Source: Diphasiastrum complanatum
Lineage: Eukaryota > Streptophyta > Lycopodiopsida > Lycopodiales > Lycopodiaceae
DNA length: 64,000 nt
Reading direction: 5' to 3'
Assembly (NCBI GenBank): GCA_029204225.1
Contig: CM055106.1
Coordinates: 12,761,193 to 12,825,192, forward strand
The notes beneath the pieces were generated by a model. It saw only the letters and a list, made by a program, of their open reading frames with translations, made no database searches and was not told the DNA's origin. The position numbers and the translations under genes are program-made. Positions 32,657-47,697 of the stretch are shown here, piece after piece (position 1 is the first letter of the stretch; each line of letters opens with the position of its first letter).

Positions 32657-33560
32657 ATGGCAAACATGGGAGAGTCCATTTTGAGTGAAAGTAGCAAATT
32701 GGACGAGATTTCCAACTATGCAATGTGGAAATTCAAAATGAAAAACATACTGATGGAGAAAGACGTGTGGGAAGTCGTCACAGGTGATGAGAGAATGTCG
32801 CCAAATGAAGCGGATATCAAAGTGTTCGACAAAAAGATGAGAAAAGCTTTGACCTTCATTAACTTGTCAGTGAAGGATCACATCATTACCCACATTTGTG
32901 ATGTTGTTACACCCAGACAGGCATGAGATGTGCCAAAGGAGCAGTTCGAGACGTCGAATCCATCAAGAATCATGTTTCTGAAATCAAAGCTAAATAGTGT
33001 TTGAATGGAGCAAGGAGAGCACATTCAAACGTACATGACCAGAATCAAGACAATGGGGGATGAACTGCATTCTATTGGTGAGCGCATATGTGATGTGGAG
33101 CTGGTGCACAATGCATTGTGTGGCATTGTAGAACCCTATCAGATGTTTGTGAGTAGAATAGCATCAAGAGAAAGATTGCCAACCTTTGACGAGCTCACAT
33201 GAATCTTGATGAAGGAAGAGCAATGGCGAGAAATGGTGAAAGCTAGACATCAAAATACTGACGATCAAGCACTTGCGACATGCCAAAAACAAGGCAAGGA
33301 CAAGGGCAAGAAGAAGTCTAAGCAGCAATTTGCCAAGTCTCAGGAGGATGAGAGATCTTCTAGTAAGACCAAGAAGAAAGGCAAGTGCTTCCATTGTGGT
33401 AAAAAGGGCCATTGGAAGAGTGAATGTCGCAAATTCCTGGCGGAACAAGACAAGGGGAAACCAAAACAAGCAGGTAACCTTGTCGATGAGGGTGAGATTG
33501 AAGACTCTAGCATCTTCATATCTGCATTGTCTTCTAATCAAGATGATCAGGCATGGTATA
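32657..33560 (+). pseudogene. Copia-B copy 1 gag
   Basis: ATG at 32657: MANMGESILSESSKLDEISN, then NYAMWKFKMKNILMEKDVWE, DKKMRKALTFINLSVKDHII (UBN2-type gag). A stop follows VTPRQA at 32924. A second frame (33005-33202) has HIQTYMTRIKTMGDELHSIG and RERLPTFDELT, then another stop. The knuckle CFHCGKKGHWKSEC is at about 33387-33428 after a Lys-rich linker. Two or three stops only, so a fairly young copy. The same segment recurs at 56.1 kb. Confidence 0.85.
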
Positions 33561-34850
33561 TTGACTCGGGAGCCACAAGACATATGACAGGTAACAAGAA
33601 TTGGTTCAGTAGCATGAAAGTGTTGGATAATGGAACGTCCGTTTCACAAGCAAATGGCGAGGTGTGCAAGATCAATGGGATAGGCACCGTTTTAATCCAA
33701 CTACCTGATGGCAAAAGCAGGATGATCAGGGAGGTACTTTATGTACCAGGTTTGAAGAAAAATCTCTTTCTGTTGGAGTCATTACTGATCAAAAGTTGAA
33801 AGTAGAATTTGTCCATGATCGTTGCTTTGTGAAGGATGTGAACCAAAAGTTCAAAGTTATTGTGGATGGAGTAAGAGAGCCCAATACAAAATTGTACAGG
33901 TTGAATGCTACAATCAAGGGAAAACATGGACTTGTATCATCCATTCCATCGCAAACTGAGTTGTGGCATAAGAGGCTTAGTCACTTGAACTTGAGAAGCC
34001 TCAGTTTGATGAGAAAATTGGAGATGGTAACAAGATTGCCTACCATAGAAGATCACTTGAAATTGATGTGCGAATCTTGTGTATATGGGAAGCAGCATCG
34101 AGAGATGTTCAATAAAGGAGGTGTTGCAAGAGCAAAGAACATCCTGGATTTAATCCACACAGATTCATGCGGGCCTATGAGGACCATGTCCTTAGGTAAA
34201 GCCTTCTATTTCATGACCTTTATTGATGATATGTAACGTAAGACGTGGATCTACTTCTTGAAGAAGAAATCAGATGCATTTGACAACTTCAAAAGCTTCA
34301 AAGCATTGGTCGAAAATTAGACAGGTAGGAAGATCAAAGTCCTAAGATCAGATAGTGGAGGTGAGTACAAGTCTAATGACTTCAATGATCTTTGTGATCA
34401 ATGTGGGATTAAAAGACAATTTACGCAAGCTCATACTCCTGCTCTCAATGGTGTAGGAAGATCAAAGTCCTAAGATCAGATAGTGGAGGTGAGTACAAGT
34501 CTAATGACTTCAATGGTCTTTGTGATCAATGTGGGATTAAAAGACAATTTATGCAAGCTCATACTCATTCTCTCAATGTGGAAAGTGCCAGATCTATGCT
34601 AGCTGAGATGAAACTACCAAAAGATTTTTTGGTCAGAAGCATGAAGTACGGCAGTCTATCTTCAAAATAGAAGTCCTACCATTGCCATACCAAAGATAAC
34701 ACCTGAGGAAGCATTCACGAAGAAGAAGCCAAAGGTGAACCACTTACAAATCTTTGGATGTAAGGCCTTTGTACACGTTCCTAAGGAAGAGAGATATAAA
34801 CTTGATGTAAAAGCTATCAAGTGTATATTCCTAGGATATGATGATCGTGT
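33550..34850 (+). pseudogene. Copia-B copy 1 protease and integrase
   Basis: Protease AWYIDSGATRHMTGNKNWF (33551-), NGIGTVLIQLPDGKSRM. Frame change at about 33780, then LKVEFVHDRCFVKDV, TELWHKRLSHLNLRSLSLM, CESCVYGKQHREMF, DLIHTDSCGPMRTM, YFMTFIDDM and a TAA where Ser/Tyr-Arg is expected. The integrase core shows SDSGGEYKS twice because of a 128-bp tandem duplication (34325-34580). Beyond it come FFGRSMKYGSLSSK-like and VNHLQIFGCKAFVHVPKEER. Inactive. Confidence 0.85.
34325..34580 (+). repeat. 128-bp tandem duplication in integrase
   Basis: GTAGGAAGATCAAAGTCC starts at 34325 and again at 34453. The two copies are almost identical (CAATGATC versus CAATGGTC, TTTACGC versus TTTATGC) to CTCTCAATG. 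The period of 128 is not a multiple of three, so it shifts the frame and duplicates the strand around the second catalytic Asp (SDSGGEY). Confidence 0.9.
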
Positions 34851-36232
34851 GAAGGCTATAGATGTTTTGATCCAGTATAAGCTGTGATGTTATCTTTGAT
34901 GAATCCAAGATGTATGAAGACGAGGATGCTGAGAAGATAGAGACATCCAGTGTGAAAGATGGTATAGTGAGGATACCACCTGATGATGATCCATTCATTG
35001 ACCTTCCAAGTGATGAAAAAGAGAATACATCTCAAGATACTACTACTCAACCTCAAGAGATAGGTTGGAGAGGTAGGGAAAAACCTTTTGGTGCAAGAAG
35101 AATTGAAGTTGCAGGTGATAAACGCAAAGAGAAGGATGTACCATGGGATACATTTTCACCAGGAAGCCGATCACCTGACAGAAAGCTCCCTAAGTGGTTT
35201 GAGAGATTGTTGGAGAGCCGCAACATGGATGACTTTCCAGGATCATCTGGATAGGGAGAGCTACGAAGATCAATAAGAGAGAAGACACAACCTGAAAGGT
35301 ATGAAGCAAATCATGCTCTCTTATCTAGCATTATTCAAAGAAAAGAACCTTAAACTTATGGTGAAGCGAAGGATGATGACATTTGGGTCAAGGCCATGGG
35401 AGAGGAGATCGAGTCAATTGCTAAACATAGCACATGGAACTTAGTGGAACCACCAGTTGGCAAGAAACCCATTGGTTGCAAATGGGTATACAGGACTAAG
35501 TACCATGCAGATGGAAGTATAGCAAAGCACAAGGAAAGCTTGGTGATCAAAGGGTATGCACAAAGTAAAGGCATCAACTATGAGGAGACCTTTGCGCTGG
35601 TTTGTAAGTGGAATATTCTACGTCTACTTGTTGCTTTAGCTTCACATTTTGGTTGGCCTTTGCATCAGATGGATGTGAAATCTGCTTTTCTAAATGGTGA
35701 CTTAGAAGAAGAAGTGTTCATGGATCAACCTGAAGGCTTTGTAGTGAAGGGATAGGAAAATAAAGTATGTCACTTGAAGAAAGTGCTTTATGGTCTTAAA
35801 CCGGCACCACGTGTGTGGTATAGCAGGATTGATGCCTAATTTCGTTCAAAGGGGATGATGAGAGCACATTCTGATCCAAATCTCTATGTCTTACGCTTTG
35901 ATGGTATGGTTGCTTTGATTGCTCTTTATGTTGATGACTTGATTATTACGGGAAATAATCAAGAGATGATAGACATGATCAAGAAAGACCTCATGGAACA
36001 ATTCGAGATGACAGATCTCAGCTTGATGCATTATTGCCTTGGAGTAGAGGTGTGGCAAAAAGGACACGAAGTGGGTTTAACACAGGTGAAGTATGTCAAA
36101 GAGTTGCTGCACAAGTTTAGGTTGCAAGATTGCAAACCAGTAAATACTCCTATTGAACCAAGTAAAAGGCTTTCTAAGCTTGATGAGTCACAGTCATTTG
36201 ATGCTACACTGTATAGATAGTTAGTAGGGAGC
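34851..36232 (+). pseudogene. Copia-B copy 1 reverse transcriptase
   Basis: Linker with acidic stretch (DEDAEKIETSSVKDGIVRIP, then SPDRKLPKWFERLLESRNMD), RT from about 35380: IESIAKHSTWNLVEPPVGKK, CKWVYRTKYHADGSIAKHKE, LHQMDVKSAFLNGDLEEEVF, a TAG after VVKG, VCHLKKVLYGLKPAPRVWY, a TAA in place of Tyr (about 35838), SDPNLYVLRFDGMVALIAL, YVDDLIITGNNQEM (intact), YCLGVEVWQKGHEV, TPIEPSKRLSKLDES. Stops at about 35753, 35838 and 36218 and the frame change at 35253 inactivate it. Confidence 0.87.
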
Positions 36233-36920
36233 TTGATTTACCTTACCATGACTAGACCAGATATATGCTATGCTATTGGCATTGTAAGTCAGTTTATGGC
36301 AGCACCTACGGAAACGCATTGGAAGGCAACTAAACGCATTTTGCGTTATGTGAAAGGCACTTCAGATTATGGCTTGATTTACAGGAAGCATGATGGTTTA
36401 CCTGAGTTGTGTGGCTATGCCAGATGCGGATTGGGGAGGTGACTATGATGATCGTAGATCCACCACAGGGTATGTATTCCAGTTTTGTGGTAGTTGCTTT
36501 TCCTGGTCTATTAAGAAGCAAAGTACAATTGCTCTATCCACCACAGAAGCAGAGTATAAGGCAATGTGTAGTGCAACACATGAAGCTATATGGTTGAGAC
36601 AAATCTTGGAAGAAGTTGGCATGAGGCAAAAAAATCCCACGACATTACATAGCGACAGTCAGAGTGGCATTCAGCTAGCAAAGAATCCAGTGTTCCATGC
36701 AAGAACTAAACACATTGAGATTCAGTATCACTTTATACGTGAGAGGCTATTGAGTCGTGAAATTCATGTTGTTCATTGTAGCATAGATGAACAACTAGCT
36801 GATATTCTCACTAAGCCACTTGTTGGAGAAAAGTTTGATAAGTTTAGTCAAAGCTTTCTGTACTTAAAGTTTGTTGACTTTAAAGCTATGTATATGATTG
36901 TATATAAAGTAGACTCTACT
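36233..36920 (+). pseudogene. Copia-B copy 1 RT end and RNase H
   Basis: [40 protein letters not shown], then the RNase H start in a shifted frame ([20 protein letters not shown]), SWSIKKQSTIALSTTEAEYK, LHSDSQSGIQLAKNPVFHAR, TKHIEIQYHFIRERLLSREI, ILTKPLVGEKFDKF. The polypurine tract TTAAGGGAGAGAG is at 36920-36932. One frameshift at about 36417. Confidence 0.87.
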
Positions 36921-36933
36921 TTAAGGGAGAGAG

Positions 36934-37203
36934 TTAGAATTACAGTAGAATCACTGTGCTACTGTATTGTGGGTCCTATCAGTGGATAAGGATCAGTTGG
37001 CCTTGCCACGAGGCAAGTCGATGGGACACGCGTCCCGCCAACGGCAACCTGGATCATGCATGGGTTGCCTGAGTGAACAACTATATGTACAATGTAATTT
37101 CAATCTGAGAAATACAGTTGCTATGTGAGCTTGCAGTGGAGAGTGTTTTCTATCTGTGTTACTATGTAGCATGATCCATGTCCCTGTGCAAAGCAAATTC
37201 TAA
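36934..37203 (+). repeat. Copia-B copy 1 3' LTR (270 bp, TTAG...CTAA ends)
   Basis: Starts TTAGAATTACAGTAGAATC just after the polypurine tract and ends GCAAATTCTAA. The ends form a perfect 8-bp inverted repeat TTAGAATT/AATTCTAA. The same borders occur at 58630-58900 (plus) and 49573-49842 (minus). Contains GCCACGAGGCAAGTCGA and ATATGTACA words shared by all three. Confidence 0.8.
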
Positions 37204-39607
<2,404 letters not shown>

Positions 39608-40125
39608 TGTTGGTATGGCATGGATTTGCCCCATGTATGAGTACCGTTCCATGTTATCTCTCATTTGCTAATCGTAACTTATAATAATACAACTATTTTT
39701 TCAAATACACGTGCTTTTACTTTATAAATTGATACAGACAAGTACCATAAGGCTGATCAGAATGGCAGAATGCCCTGATACGATAATAATATGGGAAAGC
39801 CTATCACGAATAATTATGTGTTACATAGGAAAGATTGGACTACATTTTATGATCAAATATTTTAAGTTGTTAAGCTGCTAAACTTATTTTGGACATGGAT
39901 GACAATTGACATTCAGCGTTGACACCTGTCTTCCTCACTGTGCTAACTTGTGTGGTTTTGTGTGGTGGGATGGTGGTAGGTACCAACTAGATGTCTTGAA
40001 ATTTGTTTCGCATATGGTGCTTTCTTTCTTTGAAGTACTGTATGCTTTCAGCTATGTTTTACCTTGTTAGGTTATGAATAAAGGTTTCAAAAGGTTTGGT
40101 CTTGTTTTGGCAAGAGGAGCTATGT
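39608..40125 (+). repeat. Unclassified dispersed repeat, copy 1
   Basis: Shares a colinear set of words with 47123-47590: GGTATGGCATGGAT, TGATCAGAATGGCA versus TGATCAATATGGCA, CCTGATACG versus TCTGATACG, CGGACATGGATGACAA-like (TTGGACATGGATGACAAT), ACACCTGTCTTCCTCAC, GTTTTACCTTGTTAGGTTAT versus TATTTTAACCTGTTATGCTAT. Estimated identity is moderate. No coding capacity and no terminal structure found. Confidence 0.6.
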
Positions 40126-40130
40126 TTCGT

Positions 40131-42241
<2,111 letters not shown>

Positions 42242-42332
<91 letters not shown>
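42242..42332. repeat. (CT)n microsatellite, 91 bp
   Basis: Uninterrupted CT run. It is the fourth of the long AG/CT tracts (93, 96, 94 and 91 bp), all perfect. Confidence 0.95.
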
Positions 42333-42335
<3 letters not shown>

Positions 42336-43153
42336 TCTGCTCTACTTCTCTAGTGCTAACATCTTTGCTCGGATGAGAAGGGACCTATAAAAGCTTGGGG
42401 AAGAGTATTTGGGTGGAGGATACTGCATGCTAAGGTAGGGAAACTATATTTGACTGATTGAAATGATCATTGGCTACTAAGAATCTACGTTTGATTGAAA
42501 TCAAGTATGCTTAAAATGTTACCATGATTATCATAGATCAATACTACAGTCTTGCTTCCGAAATAATCTACTAGAAGCATAAACGTGTGGGCATTGTCTC
42601 AAAAAGCTTCGTGTGAACACAAAGACAAGTATGATGATCAACTTTTCTCATGATGTGTTAATTCGGACAACGAACCATCACCATAAGAATTGTAGGAGTT
42701 TTTTTTGGCATGATAAAGTGGATGCTAGCTAGCGGAATCTACGCTGTAGATTATCCATGCCCTCTTTTGCATGTACACGTGTTTAGTATGAATGGACCTA
42801 TTGAAATGATGGTTATGTGATTGAGTATATATGTGCTTGATAATACCTTTAATGGTCGCTATTGGAATGTGATGGACCAATCGCTGCTCTCTACCTTTAT
42901 AAATTATGTTTGCCTTCCATCTGAAATGCGATGGGTTTTTGGTCGATCTCAAATGTGAAAAATGCAAAAAGAATCTTGGTAGAGGCCAAAAGTCTTGTAT
43001 ATAGATAAACACACATGTGTGGAGCCTGTTCCCACATGTGAAAATAGTCTACTTGTCATGTACCATAATCATATAGGTTGTACATATGATTTGATTCAAG
43101 TTCTAGTGGCTAAAAAAGCCAAAAACTAGTTTTCTAGACATATGACACATGGC
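42333..43153. other. Intergenic
   Basis: No gene. From about 43012 the words CACACATGTGTGGAGC and CCCACATGTG resemble parts of the 303-bp repeat that follows, so a diverged extra unit may begin here. Confidence 0.4.
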
Positions 43154-43774
43154 ATCAATCTATTGATTGCATGAGCCACATCATTAGATTAGGTGTCACA
43201 TCCCATGTATAGAGGTCTGCTCACACGTGTGCAATAAGCTGAAGTAGGCGAGTTTTGACTTCTAGAAGATTTCTTAGTAGTTCTTCATATAGTAAGAAAA
43301 TGGATCAAAAGTGTTTAAAATAGAAAGTTTGATCCAAGTGTCAATTTTGCATGATGATTCATCATATGAAAAAGCATTCTCACACGTGTGAGATCTGATG
43401 CATGATCAGTACCTCGAGCTCCAAGAAATGTATATATAGAGGCATATTTGGCCATAATCAATCTATTGATTGCATGAGCCACATCCTTTGGTTAGGTGTC
43501 ATATCACATGTGTAGAGGACAACTCACATGTGTGGAATAAGTTGAAGTAGGCGAATTTTGATTTATAGAAGATTTCCAAGTAGATCTCCATATAGAAGGA
43601 AAATGGACCAAAAGTGCTCAAAATAGAAGGTTTTGTCCAAGTGTCAGTTTTGCATGATGAATCATCATATGACAAAGCACCTTCACACATGTGGGATCAT
43701 AGGGATGATCAGTACCACGAGCTCCCACTTATTGTATATATAGAGCCACATTTGGCCATAATCAATGTGAGACA
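43154..43774. repeat. Tandem repeat, 303-bp unit, two copies plus stub
   Basis: ATCAATCTATTGATTGCATG at 43154 recurs at 43457. Both units carry in the same order GGTGTCA-AT, GAAGTAGGCGA, AAAATGGA(T/C)CAAAAGTG, AAGTGTCA-TTTTGCATGATG, GATCAGTACC-CGAGCTCC and TTTGGCCATAATCAA. A third start (ATAATCAATGTGAG, 43757) is cut off at the Gypsy RNase H. Units contain near-palindromes CACACGTGTG or CACATGTGTG twice each, and a TATATATAGA(G) word once each. Confidence 0.85.
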
Positions 43775-44302
43775 CCAATCTTGGTTTTGCACTGCTTGTA
43801 CGACTGCAACCATTTCTTTTTCGTGAGTTGGCCAATGTCATTCTACATCACTTAATTTCTTTGAAAAATATTCAACTAGTTTTCCCTCTTGCATCAACAC
43901 GGCCCCAATAGCAAAGTTTGATGCATCTGTATGTATTTCAAATGGTTTGCTAAAGTCCGGTAGGGCAAGAATGGGTTCTTGAGTGATCCGTCACTTTAGT
44001 TCTTGGAACGTTGCTTCACATTCCGGTGTCCATGTCATTTTGAGATGAGTCTTTGTCTGCTCTAACAACGGTGCCACAATTTTGCTAAATGCCTCAATGA
44101 ATCTCCTGTAAAAATTACATAGGCCCACAAAGGATTTGATGCCATGAACAGTTTTAGGTGCTAGCCAATCCAAGATAGCCTTGATCTTCTTAGGATCCAT
44201 TCGAATCCATCCATGGCCTATAACATGTCCAAGGAAGTCAACTTCCTCCACCACAAACTCACATTTCTCTCTTTTCGCGAACAAGCAGTTCCTCCTCAGT
44301 CA
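43775..44302 (-). pseudogene. Gypsy RT thumb and RNase H (minus)
   Basis: Reading minus from 44299: LFAKREKCEFVVEEVDFLGH, VIGHGWIRMDPKKIKAILDW, FVGLCNFYRRFIEAFSKIV, WTPECEATFQELK, TGA (43991-43993), then QEPILALPDFSKPFEIHTDA, SNFAIGAVLMQEGK, VEYFSKKLSDVE, TGA (43838-43840), HWPTHEKEMVAVVQAVQ. The RNase H catalytic TDAS motif is intact. The domain is cut at about 43775 by the 303-bp repeat. All of this is one frame with PR and RT. Confidence 0.88.
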
Positions 44303-44818
44303 TTGGAGAATTGTCCTTAAATGTTTAATGTGATCTTTAAGGCTCCGGCTAAATACTAATATGTCATCGATGTACACAATGACAAATTCATCCAGACAGT
44401 CTTGAAAAATATTGTTCATCAACGTGCAAAAAGTGGCTGGTGCGTTTGTTAGACCGAATGGCATCACTAGAAACTCGTGACTCCCGTACCGCGTTCGAAA
44501 CGTCGTTTTGTGCTCATCACCTTTAGCTATTCGAATTCGATGATATCCAGATCTGAGATCTATTCGACTGAAATATTTGACATGTTTGAGTTGGTCGAAT
44601 AGGTCATCAATTCTAGGCATGGGGTACTTGTTCTTGATGGTACTCTTGTTAAGCATGCGATAATCCACACACATTCGAAGAGTTTTGTCTGCCTCTTCCA
44701 CGAACAACACTGGGGCTCCAAAAGGTGAAGCGCTAGGTCTAATAAAATCTTTGTCTATCAATTCACCAAGTTGTCGTTTCAGTTCCGCCAACACCTCTTG
44801 TGACATTCTGTAGGGTGC
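44303..44818 (-). pseudogene. Gypsy reverse transcriptase (minus)
   Basis: One open frame: [139 protein letters not shown]. The catalytic YIDD is intact. TGA codons flank it (44819-44821 and 44300-44302). No indel in the whole domain. Confidence 0.92.
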
Positions 44819-45511
44819 TCATGAAGTTGGCTCCGTTCCTGGTACCAACTCAATTTTATGGTCCCTTGGTCTGCGAGGAGGTAGCTTAGCTGGGAGTTCC
44901 TCCGAAAACACATCGCTAAATTCTTCTAGCAGATCTGCCACTTCTTTTGGCAAGTTTTCTTGTCGCACGCTTTTCCACTCTGGGACTTCTCGGCAGATGC
45001 AAAGAAAGCACTTTGACCTTTTCCCTTTCGCCATTCTTTTCATCGCTAATGCTGCAACCAGATTTTGTTCAATATCAGTATCCTTAGCATTTCCTCCGGG
45101 CAGGGCTTTTATCACGCAGATTTGTGCCTTGTAATCCAAGAAGACCAAGTTTGAGCTCCTACCCAAAATTGCGATACAGTGTTCATTTAACCAAGGGAGG
45201 CCCAAAATCACATTGAAGGCATCCATCTCTAAAATCACAAAGTTAAGTTTAGCCTTCCATCTTCCAATCTGCACTGGGATGTTCAATGTTGCTTTGTCTA
45301 CATCTAGTGCTCCCTTCGCTGTTTCTACCTTGAGAGTAGATGTAACATTCCTGGTCGGCAAGCTGAATTGTTCCACTACGCTCCTTGAAATATAGTTATG
45401 TGAAGCTCCGGAGTCGATCATGAAATCTGACTTCCTCCCCGCGATCTTTCCTGATAAGAATAACAATCTTGAACCAGTCTTGGGGGTTGCCCCATGGAAG
45501 TTCCTTTCCAT
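44819..45511 (-). pseudogene. Gypsy aspartic protease and linker (minus)
   Basis: Protease SDFMIDSGASHNYISRSVV (intact DSGA), ETAKGALDVDKATLNIPVQI, MDAFNVILGLPWLNEH, then a linker (KRSKCFLCICREVPEWKSVR) and the RT entry DLLEEFSDVFSEELPAKLPP, HKIELVPGTEPTS, ending in TGA at 44819. Gag is missing upstream. Confidence 0.9.
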
Positions 45512-45519
45512 ACTTGTGT

Positions 45520-46231
45520 GTCATCCACTCATAAATGTAAGCTCCTCTCACAACTCCCAACTAGATCAGATCACCTGGATCAAAACAAGTAGTCAGGGAT
45601 AATTCAGGTCCAGGCAAGCACACCACAAATGAACATACTAACCAAAGCTAAACAGAGGATTCCTCACAAGTCACATTTCCCTTGAGACCGGACGTAGGAC
45701 CTTTGCCTAGCCGCGCCCACACAAATCTATCATAGAACTAGCCCACGGGGAAACATCCATCCAACCATCCGTGCTTTCACCATTAAGCAGCACATTGCCT
45801 CAGTCACGTCCCACCACTTTTTGGTCAATAGCCCTTATAGCTAAACGATCGGCAGCTATCCCGCACCGGCAGATAACCACCCGTGCTTTACACCCGAATT
45901 TGAGCAGCATCTCTGTATCAATGGTTAACCCATACAGTTCGAATATGTCGCCTCGCACCCCACAAGGTACAGACCGTGCTTTCACCTACCTAGGCAGCAC
46001 TTTGCCTCATCTGTCCTACGTGCAGACAGTGCCAGGCCCGAACCGTGAGAACTGACCATGCTTACACCTCAAGGGTAGCACTTTGACTCATCAAGTCCCC
46101 CGTTCTGCCGACCATCCCGACCGTGGACACACTCGTGCTTACACTGTGGGCAGTACCTTGCGCAACGGTTGTCCTGACAAATCCCAAAACGTGGCCATCC
46201 CTGTGAGACTTGCGTAGCTGACCGGCTAGTC
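45520..46231 (-). other. Gypsy leader with degenerate tandem repeats, gag absent
   Basis: Between the protease and the primer-binding site there is no gag. Instead the sequence repeats a (C/T)CGTGCTTTCACC...GCAGCAC.TTGCCTCA theme at 45770, 45972, 46055 and 46134, about 80-110 bp apart. GC content is higher than in the surroundings. The open frame at 46062-46319 has no recognisable protein features. Confidence 0.55.
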
Positions 46232-46244
46232 GGCTTTGATACCA
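46232..46244 (-). other. Primer-binding site of the minus-strand Gypsy
   Basis: Reverse complement TGGTATCAAAGCC matches the initiator tRNA-Met complement TGGTATCAGAGCC with one change, two bases after an LTR ending GACA at 46247. Confidence 0.65.
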
Positions 46245-46246
46245 CA

Positions 46247-47122
46247 TGTCGTGCCGGTGCCTCAAAGGGCGCTGGGACTTAAGCGGTTTCCCCAACACGC
46301 GCTTAAATCTAACATTCATCCATCATGCACTTACGTAAAAGCCAACTCAAAAACGTAACAAGCTTAACCATTCAGACTTAAGAAAACTGGAATCCCAACC
46401 AACCCAAAAGCCAACTCAGAATCCGTCCCCAAAAGGTAACCAAAGGCAAAGACAAGCCACACATAAAACCCAAGGCATCGTGGTCGCCAAACTAACCAAT
46501 TGGCATAGCGGCAAGCCCCATGTCGATGATAGGGACCCTTAGGTGCCAGCGATGCAAAAAGGTTGTAGTAAGGGTCCTTCCACTTGGACCAGTCCCGGAG
46601 GCAAAACTGAAATGGTAATCATCCCCAAGGATCAGCTTTATTAGATTTGGAAGAGATTGCATTCATACATAGACTGACTGGTCTCGGGCTCGTGCTGGTA
46701 GAGGGAGCTGAGATCTGGCGACTGAATTCCTGGCGCTGGTTGAGCTGCCCAAGTTTCTGTCTGCCGAACTCCCCCTATAGTTATGCTGTGATTCGGCGCA
46801 CCCCCTCTGTTCTGAAACATAGTGCTTTCTGATAAAGCACGCTTTTTGGGACTTAGTTTTTATTTTGTTGATTAAGCCTGGCAAGCCTGGCAGAATCAGT
46901 CTGGCTCCCGGACATGGGTCCCAGGAGCCGTTCGGGCGGCAGAATCAACTTGCTTCCTGACTAGGCCATGACTCGAGCTCCAGAGCTAGCTCATGACTTG
47001 TGACTACTTGACTGGCTCACCATAGGTCGGAGGCTCAGTCCTTGACGTTCTAACTTTAGGGAGCGTCACCCCTTAGAGCCTTATAGGGCACACTAGGTGC
47101 ACCTGAGTCAGCTTTAGAACAG
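46247..47122 (-). repeat. Gypsy 5' LTR (outer end not resolved)
   Basis: The LTR lies to the right of the primer-binding site. Its inner end is GCACGACA (46247). A shared block with 13545-13760 identifies the family. The outer TG end is not visible; by content the LTR probably extends to 46.6-47.1 kb. The short frame at 46647-46832 shows no protein features. Confidence 0.5.
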
Positions 47123-47590
47123 ACTGGTATGGCATGGATCTATCCAAGTACCCAGCACTTGGCCAAATCATATCTCATTTTTGTTGTGTATTAAAACACT
47201 GCTTCTTACATGTATATTTTTATGAGTGAACTGAATACATTCTTTATGCTCTTATGCTGATCAATATGGCATCTGCTCTGATACGGTTTTGTTAAAGGGC
47301 AAAATGTATTGCTATTTATGAAATGCATGATTGAGAAGATTGGACATATTATTCGTAATTGCAATCAAGCTGATAAAGTAGTGAATCTTGTTTCGGACAT
47401 GGATGACAACTTATGCTCAACTATAACACCTGTCTTCCTCACGTAACTGACTTGTGCAATTTTGTTGTGTGGATATCCTAAAACTTGCTTCGCTTTATGG
47501 TTCTCTGTACTGTAAGACTTTATACCGCTATATTTTAACCTGTTATGCTATAAAGTAAAGGGTTCTAATTTGTCAAGAGAGGGCAGGATG
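47123..47590 (+). repeat. Unclassified dispersed repeat, copy 2
   Basis: Second copy of the 39608-40125 repeat (GGTATGGCATGGATCTATCC, TGATCAATATGGCATCTGCT, TTTCGGACATGGATGACAA, ACACCTGTCTTCCTCACG). Ends in TTTGTCAAGAGAGGGCAGG, matching TTTTGGCAAGAGGAGCTATG of copy 1. No (CT)n follows here. Confidence 0.6.
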
Positions 47591-47605
47591 AGATAATGCC
47601 TCTCT

Positions 47606-47614
47606 TATATATTT
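47606..47614 (+). promoter_or_regulatory. TATA box candidate upstream of the small ORF
   Basis: TTATATATT at 47604-47613, 36 bp before the first in-frame internal ATG of the small ORF and about 85 bp before the likely start. Plausible but unproven. Confidence 0.3.
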
Positions 47615-47697
47615 TTGGTGACATCAGACTACTAGGTTTGAGCCAGCATGAAGCCAAACATGAAGTCGAGATGCATCAAACCACAAGGATTGCAAGC

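Noticed and set aside
46062-46319. 85-codon minus frame before the Gypsy primer-binding site
   Set aside because: Lies in leader repeats and runs across the primer-binding site.
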